DNA of 64,000 nucleotides from Mesorhizobium sp. M2D.F.Ca.ET.226.01.1.1 (GCF_004022705.2 NZ_RZOY02000004.1:62001-126000), one strand, 5' to 3'; positions 1 through 8,371 are shown, numbered from the stretch's first letter. Translations and numbers: made by a program. The notes: generated by a model from the letters alone, not told the origin.

Positions 1-574
1 GGCCGTCGCGGCCGGGCGCGACGGGCGCCAGCACCGGGATCATCTCCGAACGCGCAAGGAGATCGAGCAGTGTGCGGTCGACCTCGACCGGCTCGCCGAC
101 GAAGCCGAGATCCAGCACCCGCTCGATGTTGGAGTCAGGATCAATCATGGTCTTGCGCGCCTTTTCGGCGAACACCATGTTGCCGTCCTTGCCGCAAAGC
201 CCGATCGCCCATTCGCCTTCGGCGTTGATCAGCGCCACGATTTCCTTGTTGATCGAACCGGCCAGCACCATCTCGACGATCTCGACCGTCTTCTGGTCGG
301 TGACGCGGAGTCCCCCCTCGAACTTGGATTCGATGCCCATCTTGTTGAGCATCGCGCCGATCTGCGGCCCGCCGCCATGCACGACGATCGGGTTGACGCC
401 GGACTGTTTCAGAAGCGCGATGTCGCGGGCGAACGCCTTGCCGAGCTCATGGTCGCCCATGGCATGGCCGCCATATTTCACCACCACGGTCTTGTTCTCG
501 TAGCGCTGCATGTAAGGCAGCGCGCGTGAGAGCAGCGCGGCCTGCATTTCGGCGGTGGCGGCGATGTCCGTCAT
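1..574 (-). CDS. argB: Acetylglutamate kinase, 3' end outside window
   Basis: Cytosolic kinase that phosphorylates N-acetylglutamate, the second step of arginine synthesis. The frame reads leftward from ATG 574-572 and runs off position 1, so only about 191 residues are visible. Seen: the N-terminal phosphate-binding stretch [11 protein letters not shown], the glycine-rich substrate loop [10 protein letters not shown], and [16 protein letters not shown]. These are typical of the amino-acid kinase fold and of ArgB in particular. The visible part is colinear with the family and has no frameshift. In related rhizobia argB usually lies next to engB; here about 11 kb separates them. The C-terminal part, including any arginine-feedback segment, cannot be judged. 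Confidence 0.95.
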   Translation of the reverse strand, partial: MTDIAATAEMQAALLSRALPYMQRYENKTVVVKYGGHAMGDHELGKAFARDIALLKQSGVNPIVVHGGGPQIGAMLNKMGIESKFEGGLRVTDQKTVEIVEMVLAGSINKEIVALINAEGEWAIGLCGKDGNMVFAEKARKTMIDPDSNIERVLDLGFVGEPVEVDRTLLDLLARSEMIPVLAPVAPGRDG

Positions 575-681
575 CGGTATCGATCCCAGCTAGCTTGATT
601 GGCGGCCTCTTAGCGGGAATTGCCGCAGGCCGCAAACGGCTTTGCGGTCACAATAACGAAATCGTGCGGGGATGTTCTAAT

Positions 682-728
682 GCATGTCGCCCAAAAGTGC
701 GCGCAGCGGTTTTGGGACAACGACATGC
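682..728. repeat. RIME-like intergenic palindrome
   Basis: Inverted repeat with outer arms GCATGTCG (682-689) and CGACATGC (721-728), inner arms CCCAAAA and TTTTGGG, and a GTGCGCGCAGCGG-type centre. It lies between argB and the amidase gene. The layout (arm, AAAAGTG, GCGGTTTT, arm) is shared with the elements at 2304-2417 and 55414-55461, which use different arm sequences. That suggests one family of rhizobial intergenic mosaic elements. The rest of 575-783 holds the argB leader and GC-rich sequence continuing the repeat; no gene is seen there. Confidence 0.6.
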
Positions 729-783
729 ACAAAAAAAGCGAACCTAAGGCGCATCGCATGAGGCCGTTCAGACGCGACGCGCT

Positions 784-2280
784 TTAGGCCGGCACCTTGA
801 GCGGCGCTCGCCGTTTCAGCCATCCCGAAAGCTTCTCCATCTGCGCGGCGAAGGACAACAGCGTCTCCTCGTCGCCCGGCCGGCCGGCGGCCTGGATGCC
901 GAGCGGCAGGCCGTCGGCGGTAACATGCACCGGCAGCGCGATCGACGGCTGGCCGCTGACATTCTGGATCGCCGGCCAGTGCGTGAACCACAGGCTCTTG
1001 TCCATCAGCTGGCCGAAGAACGACTTGATCTTGAGCAGGCCGGTGAGATGCAATTTGTCGAGCAGGTTCTCGATGAATTCGTCGGCGCCCTTGGGGTCCA
1101 TCGAACCGCAGGCCAAAGGCGGATGCGCGATGATCGGCATCAACACGGCGTCGTAGCGCGCGGTCTCTTCGATCAGCCGCCGCGCCGTGGCGTTGAGACG
1201 CTGCACGCCCTCATAGACCTCGCCGGCGGACAACATTTCGCCCAGACGTCCAAGCACGCGCGTCGCGCGCTCGACCTCGCCGGTCACCGGCCGGCCGACG
1301 CGCTCAGCCTCCGAACGCATCGTGCCGGCGACCGCCGAGGCCACCGTCTTGCAGAAGTCGGCCATGAAGTCGCGGCCGATGAAAGGCAGGTCGATCTCCT
1401 CCACCGTGTGTCCGCCCTCGCGCGCCAGCGCCACCGCGGTGTCGAGCGCCTGAAGCGTCTCGGCCGAGATCGGCAGGCCGAGCGGCGACTTGCGGTAGAC
1501 GGCGAGGCTGAGCTTGCCCGGCTCGCGCGCCGCCGCCACCGCGAAGAAGCCTTTCGGTTCCCGCGCCGCGTAAGGCGAGAGCGGATCGACGCCATGCGTC
1601 AGGTCGAGCAGAAGCGCGGTGTCGCGCACCGAGCGGCTGACGGCGTGGTCGACGACCATGCCGTACCAGCTTTCGCTGGTCAGCGGCGTCAGCGGCACGC
1701 GGCCGCGCGAGGTCTTCAAGCCCACCAGCCCGCTGCAGGCCGAGGGCACCCGGATCGAGCCGCCGCCGTCGGAAGCGTGCGCCGCCGGAACCACGCCGGC
1801 CGCCACCAGCGCCGCTGCGCCGCCGGACGAGCCGCCCGTGGTGTGGCCCGTGTTCCAGGGGTTGCGGGTGATGCCGAAGCGGGCCGACTCCGTCATCAAC
1901 CGCAGCCCGTGCTCGGGCGAGGTGCTGGTGGCAATCGGGATCAGGCCGGCGGCGAGATGGCGCTCGACCATCACCGAGTTGAAATCGGCGGTGAAGGGTG
2001 AAATGCGGCTGCCGCCATGGATCGGCACGCCCTTGAGGCCGATGCCGAGATCCTTGAGCGCGAACGGCACGCCGGCCAGCGGCAATGTGCGGTCGACGGT
2101 CTGGGCCCGCGCCCGCGCGGCGTCGTAAAGCGGCGTGGCGATGGCGTTGATGTCGGGCCTTGTCGCCTCGGCCCGCGCGATCGCCGCATCGACCAGCTCC
2201 TGTGGCGCGATTTCGCCCCGATGCACGAGCTCGCCAAGCCCCGTCGCATCCTGCTCCCAAAGCGCGCGCTCGATTGACAT
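784..2280 (-). CDS. Amidase-signature family hydrolase
   Basis: Serine hydrolase of the amidase signature family, about 498 residues, the usual length. The Lys-cisSer-Ser machinery is visible: Lys in PFALKDLG (about residue 76), the Gly/Ser-rich GGSSGGAAAL (about 149-158) with the cis-serine, and the nucleophilic serine in DGGGSIRVPS (about 175). The family hydrolyses amide bonds of many small molecules, so the substrate is open. It is not GatA by context, since no gatB or gatC is nearby. ATG 2280 is preferred because a G-rich ribosome site lies just upstream; a GTG six bases earlier is possible. It is a single gene flanked by palindromic repeats on both sides, with no signal peptide. Confidence 0.88.
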   Translation of the reverse strand: MSIERALWEQDATGLGELVHRGEIAPQELVDAAIARAEATRPDINAIATPLYDAARARAQTVDRTLPLAGVPFALKDLGIGLKGVPIHGGSRISPFTADFNSVMVERHLAAGLIPIATSTSPEHGLRLMTESARFGITRNPWNTGHTTGGSSGGAAALVAAGVVPAAHASDGGGSIRVPSACSGLVGLKTSRGRVPLTPLTSESWYGMVVDHAVSRSVRDTALLLDLTHGVDPLSPYAAREPKGFFAVAAAREPGKLSLAVYRKSPLGLPISAETLQALDTAVALAREGGHTVEEIDLPFIGRDFMADFCKTVASAVAGTMRSEAERVGRPVTGEVERATRVLGRLGEMLSAGEVYEGVQRLNATARRLIEETARYDAVLMPIIAHPPLACGSMDPKGADEFIENLLDKLHLTGLLKIKSFFGQLMDKSLWFTHWPAIQNVSGQPSIALPVHVTADGLPLGIQAAGRPGDEETLLSFAAQMEKLSGWLKRRAPLKVPA

Positions 2281-2303
2281 CCGCACCCCCGATTTTTGGA
2301 AAG

Positions 2304-2417
2304 GCTAGAGCAATTCCAGGAAAAGTGTGAGCGGTTTTCCGTCCGGAATTGCGTCAAGACAAGGAGGAGGGAGACAGAGCGGTTGGCCGTTTTGGCGAAA
2401 CGGTGAAACGCTCTAGC
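2304..2417. repeat. RIME-like mosaic repeat, copy A
   Basis: A 114-bp element bounded by GCTAGAGC (2304-2311) and its exact inverse GCTCTAGC (2410-2417). Inside is a hairpin with arms GCAATTCC and GGAATTGC around GGAAAA...TTTTCC, then a second small stem near GGCGAAACGGTGAAAC. The first hairpin is nearly identical to the copy at 55414-55461. It sits between the divergent amidase and sigma-factor genes, so it could carry promoters or act on mRNA ends, but no such role can be read from the sequence. Confidence 0.7.
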
Positions 2418-2433
2418 AGTGGCCGATTTCCTT

Positions 2434-2459
2434 GGCAACGACCGAGTGCACAGCACGTT
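2434..2459 (+). promoter_or_regulatory. Possible ECF-type promoter for the sigma operon
   Basis: GGCAAC (2434-2439) is followed after 16 bases by CGTT (2456-2459), 43 bases before the sigma-factor ATG. This is one mismatch from a common alphaproteobacterial ECF pattern (GGAAC-N16/17-CGTT). It is a weak match found by eye and could occur by chance. Confidence 0.25.
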
Positions 2460-2502
2460 CGGCACCCGTTGCAAATAAGTTGCAATCTTCTAATTTGCCG
2501 CC

Positions 2503-3042
2503 ATGGCGCCGCAGGACATCAGCAAGCTGATCGTCCGGACTTCGATGAAGGACCGGGCTGCGTTCGATCTGCTCTACAAGCAGACCAGCGCGAAACTTTT
2601 CGGCGTTTGCCTTCGTGTCTTGAACGACAGGGGTGATGCGGAAGAGGCGCTGCAGGAGGTCTTCGTCAAGATTTGGACGAAGGCGGATCGTTTCGCGGTT
2701 TCCGATCTGAGCCCGATTTCCTGGCTGGTGGCCATTGCGCGCAACCATGCGATCGATCGCATCCGGGCGCGGCGCAGTCCTTCTGCCAACATCGATACGG
2801 CTCTCGACGTCGCTGACCCGACGCCAGGACCCGAGGCTATGGCTGTGGCGGGCGGCGAGACCGAACGCATCTATCATTGCCTCGACGAATTGGAGAAAGA
2901 CCGGGCGGCGGCCGTCCGGGGTGCCTATTTGAGCGGCGAAAGCTATGCCGAGCTGGCGGAGCGCTTCAAGGTTCCGCTGAACACGATGCGGACTTGGCTG
3001 CGGCGAAGCCTGCTCAAACTGAGAGAATGCCTGGAAAGATGA
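2503..3042 (+). CDS. ECF sigma-70 factor (SigK/RpoE-like)
   Basis: Group IV sigma factor of 179 residues that would redirect RNA polymerase to a small regulon. Region 2 spans about residues 20-90, with the polymerase-contact stretch GDAEEALQEVFVKIW followed by WLVAIARNHAIDRIRARR. Region 4 spans about 125-175, with the recognition-helix segment YAELAERFKVPLNTMRTWLRR. The stop overlaps the start of the next gene (ATGA at 3039-3042), whose product looks like an RskA anti-sigma factor, so this is a coupled sigma/anti-sigma pair. The fasciclin gene downstream has a good ECF-type promoter and is the likeliest target. It lacks the SnoaL-like tail of the sigma factor at 51928-52848. Confidence 0.9.
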   Translation: MAPQDISKLIVRTSMKDRAAFDLLYKQTSAKLFGVCLRVLNDRGDAEEALQEVFVKIWTKADRFAVSDLSPISWLVAIARNHAIDRIRARRSPSANIDTALDVADPTPGPEAMAVAGGETERIYHCLDELEKDRAAAVRGAYLSGESYAELAERFKVPLNTMRTWLRRSLLKLRECLER

Positions 3043-3761
3043 CGCTGGCGGAAGACAACGGACCGGAACGTGGAGGCGACGACCTGCTCGCCGCCGAATA
3101 CGTTCTCGGCGTTCTGCCGGCCGACGAACGCCAGATCGCGTCCCGTCGCATCGATACCGAGACGGCGTTCGCCCGCCTGGTCGATGCCTGGGAGGTCCAT
3201 TTCGCGCCGATGGCGGCCGCCTATGCCGCGGTCGAGCCTCCGGCTTCGGTCAAGGTCGCGATCGACCGCAGCCTGTTCGCATCGTCCGCTTCCACCTCCG
3301 CCGCGCCCAGCACCAGCCTCTGGTCGAGCCTTGCTTTCTGGCGTGGCCTCGCCGCCGCTGCCATTGCTGCTTTGGCAGTCTACGTCGCCCTGCCTTTCGT
3401 CAATCCGCCGGTCACGCAGCCTCAGACCAGGTTGGTCGCCTCACTGGCCGCCGACAACAGCCCTGTCAAATACCTCGCCGTCTATGACGCCGCCCGCCAT
3501 GAGGTCGGCCTGTCGCTGGTCTCCGGCGAGCGTAGCGCCGGCAAGGACTTCGAGCTGTGGATGATCGAGGGCAAGAACGCGCCGGTGTCGATGGGCGTCA
3601 TCCCCGCCGGCCAGACCGCGCGCATGGCCGTTACTCCGGCTGTCCAGCAGAAGCTCGCGCAAGGCGCTGTGCTCGCCGTCAGCCTCGAGCCTGCGGGCGG
3701 TTCGCCGACCGGCCAGCCGACCGGTCCGGTGGTCGCAGCGGGTGACCTGAAGGGCATCTGA
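3039..3761 (+). CDS. RskA-type membrane anti-sigma factor
   Basis: Predicted single-pass membrane protein of 240 residues that would hold the upstream sigma factor inactive. The N-terminal part (LLAAEYVLGVLPADER) matches the start of RskA-like anti-sigma domains. One hydrophobic segment lies near residues 105-125 (RGLAAAAIAALAVYVALPFV). The periplasmic C-terminal part contains the conserved FELWMIEGKNAPVSMGV and LAVSLEPAGGSP stretches. No HxxxCxxC zinc motif is seen, which fits RskA rather than zinc-type anti-sigmas. The ATG at 3039 overlaps the sigma stop by 4 bp; an in-frame ATG at 3027 is an alternative. Release of sigma by regulated proteolysis is known for the family and is inferred here. 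Confidence 0.87.
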   Translation: MTLAEDNGPERGGDDLLAAEYVLGVLPADERQIASRRIDTETAFARLVDAWEVHFAPMAAAYAAVEPPASVKVAIDRSLFASSASTSAAPSTSLWSSLAFWRGLAAAAIAALAVYVALPFVNPPVTQPQTRLVASLAADNSPVKYLAVYDAARHEVGLSLVSGERSAGKDFELWMIEGKNAPVSMGVIPAGQTARMAVTPAVQQKLAQGAVLAVSLEPAGGSPTGQPTGPVVAAGDLKGI

Positions 3762-3901
3762 CGACGGCCACTTCGGCATAATCACGTCCATAGAGACCAA
3801 TCGAAGTCTATCTTCTTCCAGTCGCAGGCCGGGAAAGTCTGCTGCCGTAATCAGTCGCACGAACGAAAATAAATCGCACCAAGAAAAAATTTGGACGGCC
3901 G

Positions 3902-3930
3902 TGAAACTAACTTTTCGGCGTGCCCGTATC
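3902..3930 (+). promoter_or_regulatory. Candidate ECF promoter of the fasciclin gene
   Basis: TGAAAC (3902-3907) and CGTATC (3925-3930) are separated by 17 bases, and the start codon lies 48 bases downstream of the -10-like element. The -35/-10 pair resembles promoters read by ECF sigma factors, and the sigma gene lies just upstream on the same strand. The match is by eye only. Confidence 0.45.
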
Positions 3931-3978
3931 TCATCGCGTTCCCAAGGACGGGAAAAACAACCAGAGGAGACTGACACA

Positions 3979-4533
3979 ATGCGTAAACTCGCCACCCTTT
4001 TGCTCGCCTCTACGCTCGGCCTTTCCGTGATCGGCGCCGTTGCCTATGCCAATCCGATGGTCGGCGGCGCGCCGATGTATGCCAAGAAGAACATCATCGA
4101 GAACGCCGTCAATTCGAAGGACCACACCACGCTGGTCGCCGCGGTCAAGGCCGCCGGCCTGGTCGACACGCTGCAGGGCGCCGGTCCGTTCACCGTCTTC
4201 GCGCCGACCAACGAAGCTTTCGCCGCGCTGCCCCCAGGCACGGTCGATACGCTGCTCAAGCCCGAGAATAAGGGCAAGCTGACCAAGGTGCTGACCTGCC
4301 ATGTCGTCGCCGCCAAGGCGCTGGCCGCCGATGTCGCCAAGATGGCCAAGGCCGATGGCGGCGCCCACCAGGTCAAGACGGTCGGCGGCTGCGAGCTGAC
4401 GCTTAAGGCGCAGAAGGGCAAGGTCACCGTCACCGACGAGAACGGCAATGTCGCCCACGTCACCATCGCCGATGTCCGCCAGTCGAACGGCGTCATCCAC
4501 GTCATCGACAAGGTTCTCTTGCCGAAGATGTAA
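3979..4533 (+). CDS. Secreted fasciclin-domain protein
   Basis: Exported protein of 184 residues with one fasciclin (FAS1) domain, a fold used in adhesion and at cell surfaces. Signal peptide residues 1-24 (MRKLATLLLAS..., probable cut after AYA). The FAS1 landmarks are present: TLVAAVKAAGLVDTL, GPFTVFAPTNEAFAALP, the TCHVV segment and the C-terminal NGVIHVIDKVLLP. ATG 3979 is preferred because AGAGGAGA lies 8 bases upstream and the signal peptide starts there. Two cysteines (TCHVV and GGCELTL) might form a disulphide outside the membrane. Small FAS1 proteins next to a SigK/RskA pair recall the mycobacterial sigK-rskA-mpt70/mpt83 arrangement. Confidence 0.92.
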   Translation: MRKLATLLLASTLGLSVIGAVAYANPMVGGAPMYAKKNIIENAVNSKDHTTLVAAVKAAGLVDTLQGAGPFTVFAPTNEAFAALPPGTVDTLLKPENKGKLTKVLTCHVVAAKALAADVAKMAKADGGAHQVKTVGGCELTLKAQKGKVTVTDENGNVAHVTIADVRQSNGVIHVIDKVLLPKM

Positions 4534-4545
4534 CAAAGCGGGCCT

Positions 4546-4643
4546 GGCCGGCGAAGACATTGCTGAGCGCCGGCCGCTTCGTTCAAGACCCGCGCCGCCG
4601 GCAAGGGTGCGCTCCGCGTCGCGCCGCAAGGGCGGCGCGGAGC
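4546..4643 (+). terminator. GC-rich hairpins after the fasciclin gene
   Basis: Two stems follow the stop codon: GGCCGGCG/CGCCGGCC (4546-4553 with 4568-4575) and GCTCCGCG/CGCGGAGC (4611-4618 with 4636-4643). Neither has a clear T-run, so termination is only a possibility; they may instead protect the mRNA 3' end. Confidence 0.3.
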
Positions 4644-4735
4644 AGCATGCTCAAAACAACAACGGATAGGGCGTCACCGGCTTTTGATTTCCGGGCGGTG
4701 TTCTATCTTGGCAAAATGCGTCAGGAGGAACGGCC

Positions 4736-5239
4736 ATGAACCGTCGCGATTTTCTCTGGAGCGGCGCCGCCGCCACCGCTCTCATCGTCGGAACCGGGGC
4801 GATGCTGCGCGCCGGCGGACCGAAGCCTGCTCTCGCCGCCGAGACCTTCGAGGTCACCAAAACCGACGCCGAATGGCACGCCATCCTTTCCGACGAGGCC
4901 TTCGACGTGCTGCGCAAGCAGGGCACCGAATATCCCGGCACCAGCCCGCTGCTCAACGAACACCGCAAGGGCATTTTCGCCTGCGCCGGCTGCGACCTAC
5001 CGGTCTATCCGTCGGAGACGAAATTCGATTCCGGCACCGGTTGGCCGAGCTTTTGGCAGGAGATCCCCAAGGCTATCGGCGAGACCGTCGACCGCTCGCT
5101 CGGCATGACGCGCACCGAAGTTCACTGCCGCCGCTGCGGCGGTCATCTCGGCCACGTCTTCGACGACGGTCCGCCGCCCACCGGCCTGCGTCACTGCATC
5201 AACGGCGTGGCGCTGAGCTTCAAGCCGGCCGCCGCCTGA
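4736..5239 (+). CDS. msrB: Exported peptide-methionine (R)-S-oxide reductase
   Basis: MsrB reduces methionine-R-sulfoxide in oxidised proteins. It has 167 residues. The N-terminus starts NRRDFLW with a hydrophobic stretch ending ALAA, a twin-arginine-type signal, so the enzyme probably works in the periplasm. Zinc-binding cysteine pairs are CAGC (83-86) and CRRC (131-134). The catalytic cysteine is C154 in LRHCING, and FDSGTGWPSF is conserved. A strong AGGAGG lies 7 bases before ATG 4736. Its position after the secreted fasciclin gene suggests repair of exported proteins, but it may be a separate transcript. A strong hairpin follows the gene. Confidence 0.94.
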   Translation: MNRRDFLWSGAAATALIVGTGAMLRAGGPKPALAAETFEVTKTDAEWHAILSDEAFDVLRKQGTEYPGTSPLLNEHRKGIFACAGCDLPVYPSETKFDSGTGWPSFWQEIPKAIGETVDRSLGMTRTEVHCRRCGGHLGHVFDDGPPPTGLRHCINGVALSFKPAAA

Positions 5240-5265
5240 GCGGCCTCCATCCTCTCGAAAAGAAA

Positions 5266-5299
5266 TGACCCCGGAAATCGTCGCCGATTTCCGGGGTCA
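5266..5299. terminator. Bidirectional hairpin between msrB and emrB
   Basis: Perfect 15-bp stem TGACCCCGGAAATCG / CGATTTCCGGGGTCA with loop TCGC, placed between convergent genes. There is no strong T-run on either side. Position and stem strength support a shared transcription stop. Confidence 0.65.
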
Positions 5300-5333
5300 C
5301 GTGTTGAGGTAGCCAGGCGGGGGTTCCGGCTCC

Positions 5334-6947
5334 TCAATGACCTCCGCCGCCACCGCCGCCCTGCTGGCCCGGCTTGTTGATGAACAGCACGAAAAATCCA
5401 AGTGAGGCGAACAGCACGGTCAGCATCATGAACACGTCCATGAAGGACAAGAGCGCCGCCTGCTGATGCACCATGCCGGACAGTTTCGAGATCGCGGCGC
5501 TGCCCGCGTCGAGGCCGGCGGTCTGTCCGAAGTTCAGCGTCATGTTCTGCAGCTTGGTCAGCGCGGCCTGGCTGCCCCACTGCACATGCTCGGAAAGCCG
5601 TGCATAGTGGAAGGCGTTGCGGTCGATCAGCACCGTGTTGATGACCGCAAGGCCGACGGCGCCTCCGAGATTGCGGGTCAGGTTGAACAGGCCTGATGCA
5701 TTCTTCAGCCGTTCCGGCGGCAAGGTGCCCAGCGCAATGTTGTTGATCGGCACCATGCACAGCATCATCGAGCAGCCGCGCAGGATCTGCGGGATCAGCA
5801 GCTCATAGAAATCCCAGTCGGCGGTGAGATGCGTCATCCACCAGGTGCCCGTGGCGAAGCCGACGAAGCCGATCATCATCATCAGCCTGAGATCGATCTT
5901 GTTCGACAGAATGCCGGCAACGGGCGCGGTGAAGAACATCGCCATGCCGCTGACGAACAGCGCCTCGCCGATCATCATCGAATCGTAACCGCGGATACGG
6001 CCGAGGAACACCGGATAGAGATAGGTCAACCCGTAGAGGCCGATGCCGACGACGAAGGAGAACAGCGAGCCGAAGGCGAAGTTGACGTTGCTGAAGGCCC
6101 TGAGATCGACGATCGGTTCCTCGGCGGTGAAGACGCGCCAGAAGAAGATGATGCCGCCGATGGTCATGACGATGGCGCAGGCAAAGACTGCCGGCTCCTG
6201 CAGCCAGTCATGGTTCGGGCCTTCCTCCAGCACATATTCCATGCAGCCGAGGAAGGCGGCCATGCCGATCAGGCCCCACCAGTCGAACTTTGAGAACAGC
6301 TTGAGGTTGGGCTTGTCGAAATCGATCAGCGACCACGCCGCCGTCGCCACCAGAATGCCGGGCACGACATTGATCAGGAACAGCCAGTGCCAGGACATGG
6401 CGTGGCTGATGTAGCCGCCCACCGTCGGGCCGATCGTCGGCGCAAGCGTCGCCACCAGGCCGATCATCGGCGAGACGACGGCGCGCTTGGAGGGCGGGAA
6501 GATGGTAAAGGCGGCCGCGAAGACGCTGGGGATCATGCCGCCGCCGATGAAACCCTGGATGGCGCGGTAGACGATCATCTGGTCGATGTTGGTGGCGGTG
6601 GCGGCCAGCGCGCTGGCCGCGGTGAAGCCGGCCGCGGCAGTGGTGAACAGCACGCGCGTCGACAGCATGCGGCTGAGGAAACCCGACAGCGGGATCATCA
6701 CCACCTCGGCGATCAGATAGGCGGTCTGCACCCACGGGATCTCGTCGGAACTGGCGCTCAAGCCCGCCTGGATTTCGGCAAGCGAGGCCGAGACGATCTG
6801 GATGTCGAGGATCGCCATGAACATGCCGAACACCATCGCCAGGAAGGCGACGACGCGGCGCACCGGCATATGGTCCGCGGGCAGCGCCGGCCCGGCAGCT
6901 GCCGGACGTGCGGGGATTGATCCTGCGGTAATGGTTGCGGTTGCCAT
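5334..6947 (-). CDS. EmrB-type drug efflux permease (DHA2, MFS)
   Basis: Inner-membrane proton-driven exporter of 537 residues, the length of 14-TM DHA2 permeases. Family signs are VFGMFMAILDIQIVSASLAEI in the first helix, WVQTAYLIAEVVMIPLSGFLS, the motif-C-like GLVATLAPTIGPTVGGYI, and GLFNLTRNLGGAVGLA late in the protein. The C-terminus ends in a run of glycines and His. It lies 120 bp downstream of the HlyD-type adaptor gene on the same strand, so the two form an EmrAB pump that would work with an outer-membrane channel encoded elsewhere. GGGAGG precedes ATG 6947. Substrate unknown. Confidence 0.9.
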   Translation of the reverse strand: MATATITAGSIPARPAAAGPALPADHMPVRRVVAFLAMVFGMFMAILDIQIVSASLAEIQAGLSASSDEIPWVQTAYLIAEVVMIPLSGFLSRMLSTRVLFTTAAAGFTAASALAATATNIDQMIVYRAIQGFIGGGMIPSVFAAAFTIFPPSKRAVVSPMIGLVATLAPTIGPTVGGYISHAMSWHWLFLINVVPGILVATAAWSLIDFDKPNLKLFSKFDWWGLIGMAAFLGCMEYVLEEGPNHDWLQEPAVFACAIVMTIGGIIFFWRVFTAEEPIVDLRAFSNVNFAFGSLFSFVVGIGLYGLTYLYPVFLGRIRGYDSMMIGEALFVSGMAMFFTAPVAGILSNKIDLRLMMMIGFVGFATGTWWMTHLTADWDFYELLIPQILRGCSMMLCMVPINNIALGTLPPERLKNASGLFNLTRNLGGAVGLAVINTVLIDRNAFHYARLSEHVQWGSQAALTKLQNMTLNFGQTAGLDAGSAAISKLSGMVHQQAALLSFMDVFMMLTVLFASLGFFVLFINKPGQQGGGGGGGH

Positions 6948-7067
6948 CTCATGGCCTCCCTATGCACTCCCAGGACATGCGCGTGGCGGTCCCGGATTGC
7001 GTCGAAACGAATAAAGCAGGCTGGGCGGCTCGGCGCTCAAATGGCCACCGAACCGCCCCCCGATTGT

Positions 7068-8261
7068 TTAGTTGGTGGTCGAGGCCGGCGCCGTGCGGCT
7101 GTCGACCGCGACGACGACGCTCAGGCCCGCGCGCAGCTTGCCGGTCTTCAGGACGTCGGCCGGCACGTCGATGCGCACCGGCACGCGCTGCACCACCTTG
7201 GTGAAGTTGCCGGTGGCGTTTTCCGGCGGCAGCAGCGAGAACACCGCGCCCGAAGCCGGCGCTAGCGAAGAGACAGTGCCTTCGAAGGTCTGGCCGTCGA
7301 TGGCGTCCACCGTGATGCGCACCTTCTCGCCGGGCACCATGCGGCCAAGCTGCGTCTCCTTGAAGTTGCCGACGATGTAGAGCTTGTCCATCGGCACGAC
7401 GACGGCGAGCTTCTGGCCGGGGCTGACGAGGTCGCCTTGTTCGACCGAGCGGTTGCCGACGACGCCGTCATATGGCGCCTTCAGCACGGTGAAGGACAGG
7501 TCGCGCTTGGCCTTGTCGCGGGTGAGCTGCAGCGAGGCAAGCGTCGAGGCCGATTCCGCCCGCTGGGCCTCCAGCACGCCGATATTGGCCTGCGCCGCGG
7601 CGATCTGCGCATCGGCGCCGACGAGCGCCGCCTTGGCCTGGTCGAGCGCAGTCTGCGCGTCGTCGAGCTGCGCCTGCGTGCCGACATGGGTCTTGAGCAG
7701 CTGCGCGGCACGATCCTGGGCGCGCGCTGCATTGTCGGCGGCGGCCTGGTCGGCGATCTTCTGCGCCTGGGCCTGCGACAGCGAAGCCTGGGCTGCCTTG
7801 GTCTGGGCATCGATGCGGTCGAGCGTCTTTGCCAGCGTCGCGATCTGCGCTTCGGCCTGGCCGACGGCGATCTTGTAGTCGCCATTGTCGATGACGAACA
7901 GCGGATCGCCGGCTTTGACCTGCTGGTTCTCGCTCACCAGCACCTTGTCGATATAACCGGAGATTTTCGGCGACACGAACGACATATCGGCCTGGACATA
8001 GGCGTCGTCGGTGGCGATCATGAAGCGGCCGTCGGTCCAGTAGTTATAGCCATACCAGGAACCGGCGCCGAGCAGGGCTAGACCGATGATCGGCAAAAGG
8101 AACGAGCGCACCGAGCGCTTCTTCTTGGCGGGTGCTTCAGCCGCAGGCGGCGCAACCGGGGTGACCGGCTGGGCGGGGACTTCCGGCGCTTCGGTCGACG
8201 GCTGGACCTTGGCATTGGGAAACGTGCGGACTTCGGCGGTAGCGGGCGCGTTCGAGGACAT
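7068..8261 (-). CDS. EmrA-type HlyD membrane fusion protein
   Basis: Periplasmic adaptor of 397 residues that links an MFS exporter to an outer-membrane channel. A proline/alanine-rich cytoplasmic N-terminus precedes one membrane helix near residue 55 (FLLPIIGLALLGAGSWYGY). Then come the first lipoyl half with ATDDAYVQAD, a long alanine/glutamine-rich coiled coil (about 130-250), the second lipoyl half with LKAPYDGVVGNR, and beta-barrel motifs ending in AGLSVVVAVDSR. It is transcribed away from the TetR gene at 8396, and two inverted repeats in the shared promoter suggest control by that repressor. Confidence 0.9.
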   Translation of the reverse strand: MSSNAPATAEVRTFPNAKVQPSTEAPEVPAQPVTPVAPPAAEAPAKKKRSVRSFLLPIIGLALLGAGSWYGYNYWTDGRFMIATDDAYVQADMSFVSPKISGYIDKVLVSENQQVKAGDPLFVIDNGDYKIAVGQAEAQIATLAKTLDRIDAQTKAAQASLSQAQAQKIADQAAADNAARAQDRAAQLLKTHVGTQAQLDDAQTALDQAKAALVGADAQIAAAQANIGVLEAQRAESASTLASLQLTRDKAKRDLSFTVLKAPYDGVVGNRSVEQGDLVSPGQKLAVVVPMDKLYIVGNFKETQLGRMVPGEKVRITVDAIDGQTFEGTVSSLAPASGAVFSLLPPENATGNFTKVVQRVPVRIDVPADVLKTGKLRAGLSVVVAVDSRTAPASTTN

Positions 8262-8291
8262 GGTAATCTCTCTAGGATTGTCAGTCAGACT

Positions 8292-8305
8292 GAACCGTTC
8301 GGTTC
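8292..8305. promoter_or_regulatory. TetR operator candidate 1
   Basis: Perfect palindrome GAACCGTTCGGTTC in the 134-bp gap between emrA and the divergent TetR gene. The half site GAACC recurs in the second palindrome at 8354-8371, which supports a shared operator sequence. Confidence 0.65.
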
Positions 8306-8353
8306 GAATTGGTGATTGACATAGCGCGGAAACGGGACCATATCAAGAGGAAA

Positions 8354-8371
8354 TCGAACCGGGTGGTTCGA
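8354..8371. promoter_or_regulatory. TetR operator candidate 2
   Basis: Inverted repeat TCGAACC-GGGT-GGTTCGA, 25 bp before the TetR start codon and sharing the GAACC/GGTTC half sites with 8292-8305. Together they would let one repressor control both its own gene and the pump. Confidence 0.65.

Noticed and set aside
925..2001. Long plus-strand open frame of 358 codons opposite the amidase gene
   Set aside because: Low-complexity Arg/His/Gly-rich translation, antisense to a clear enzyme gene; a product of GC-rich third positions.
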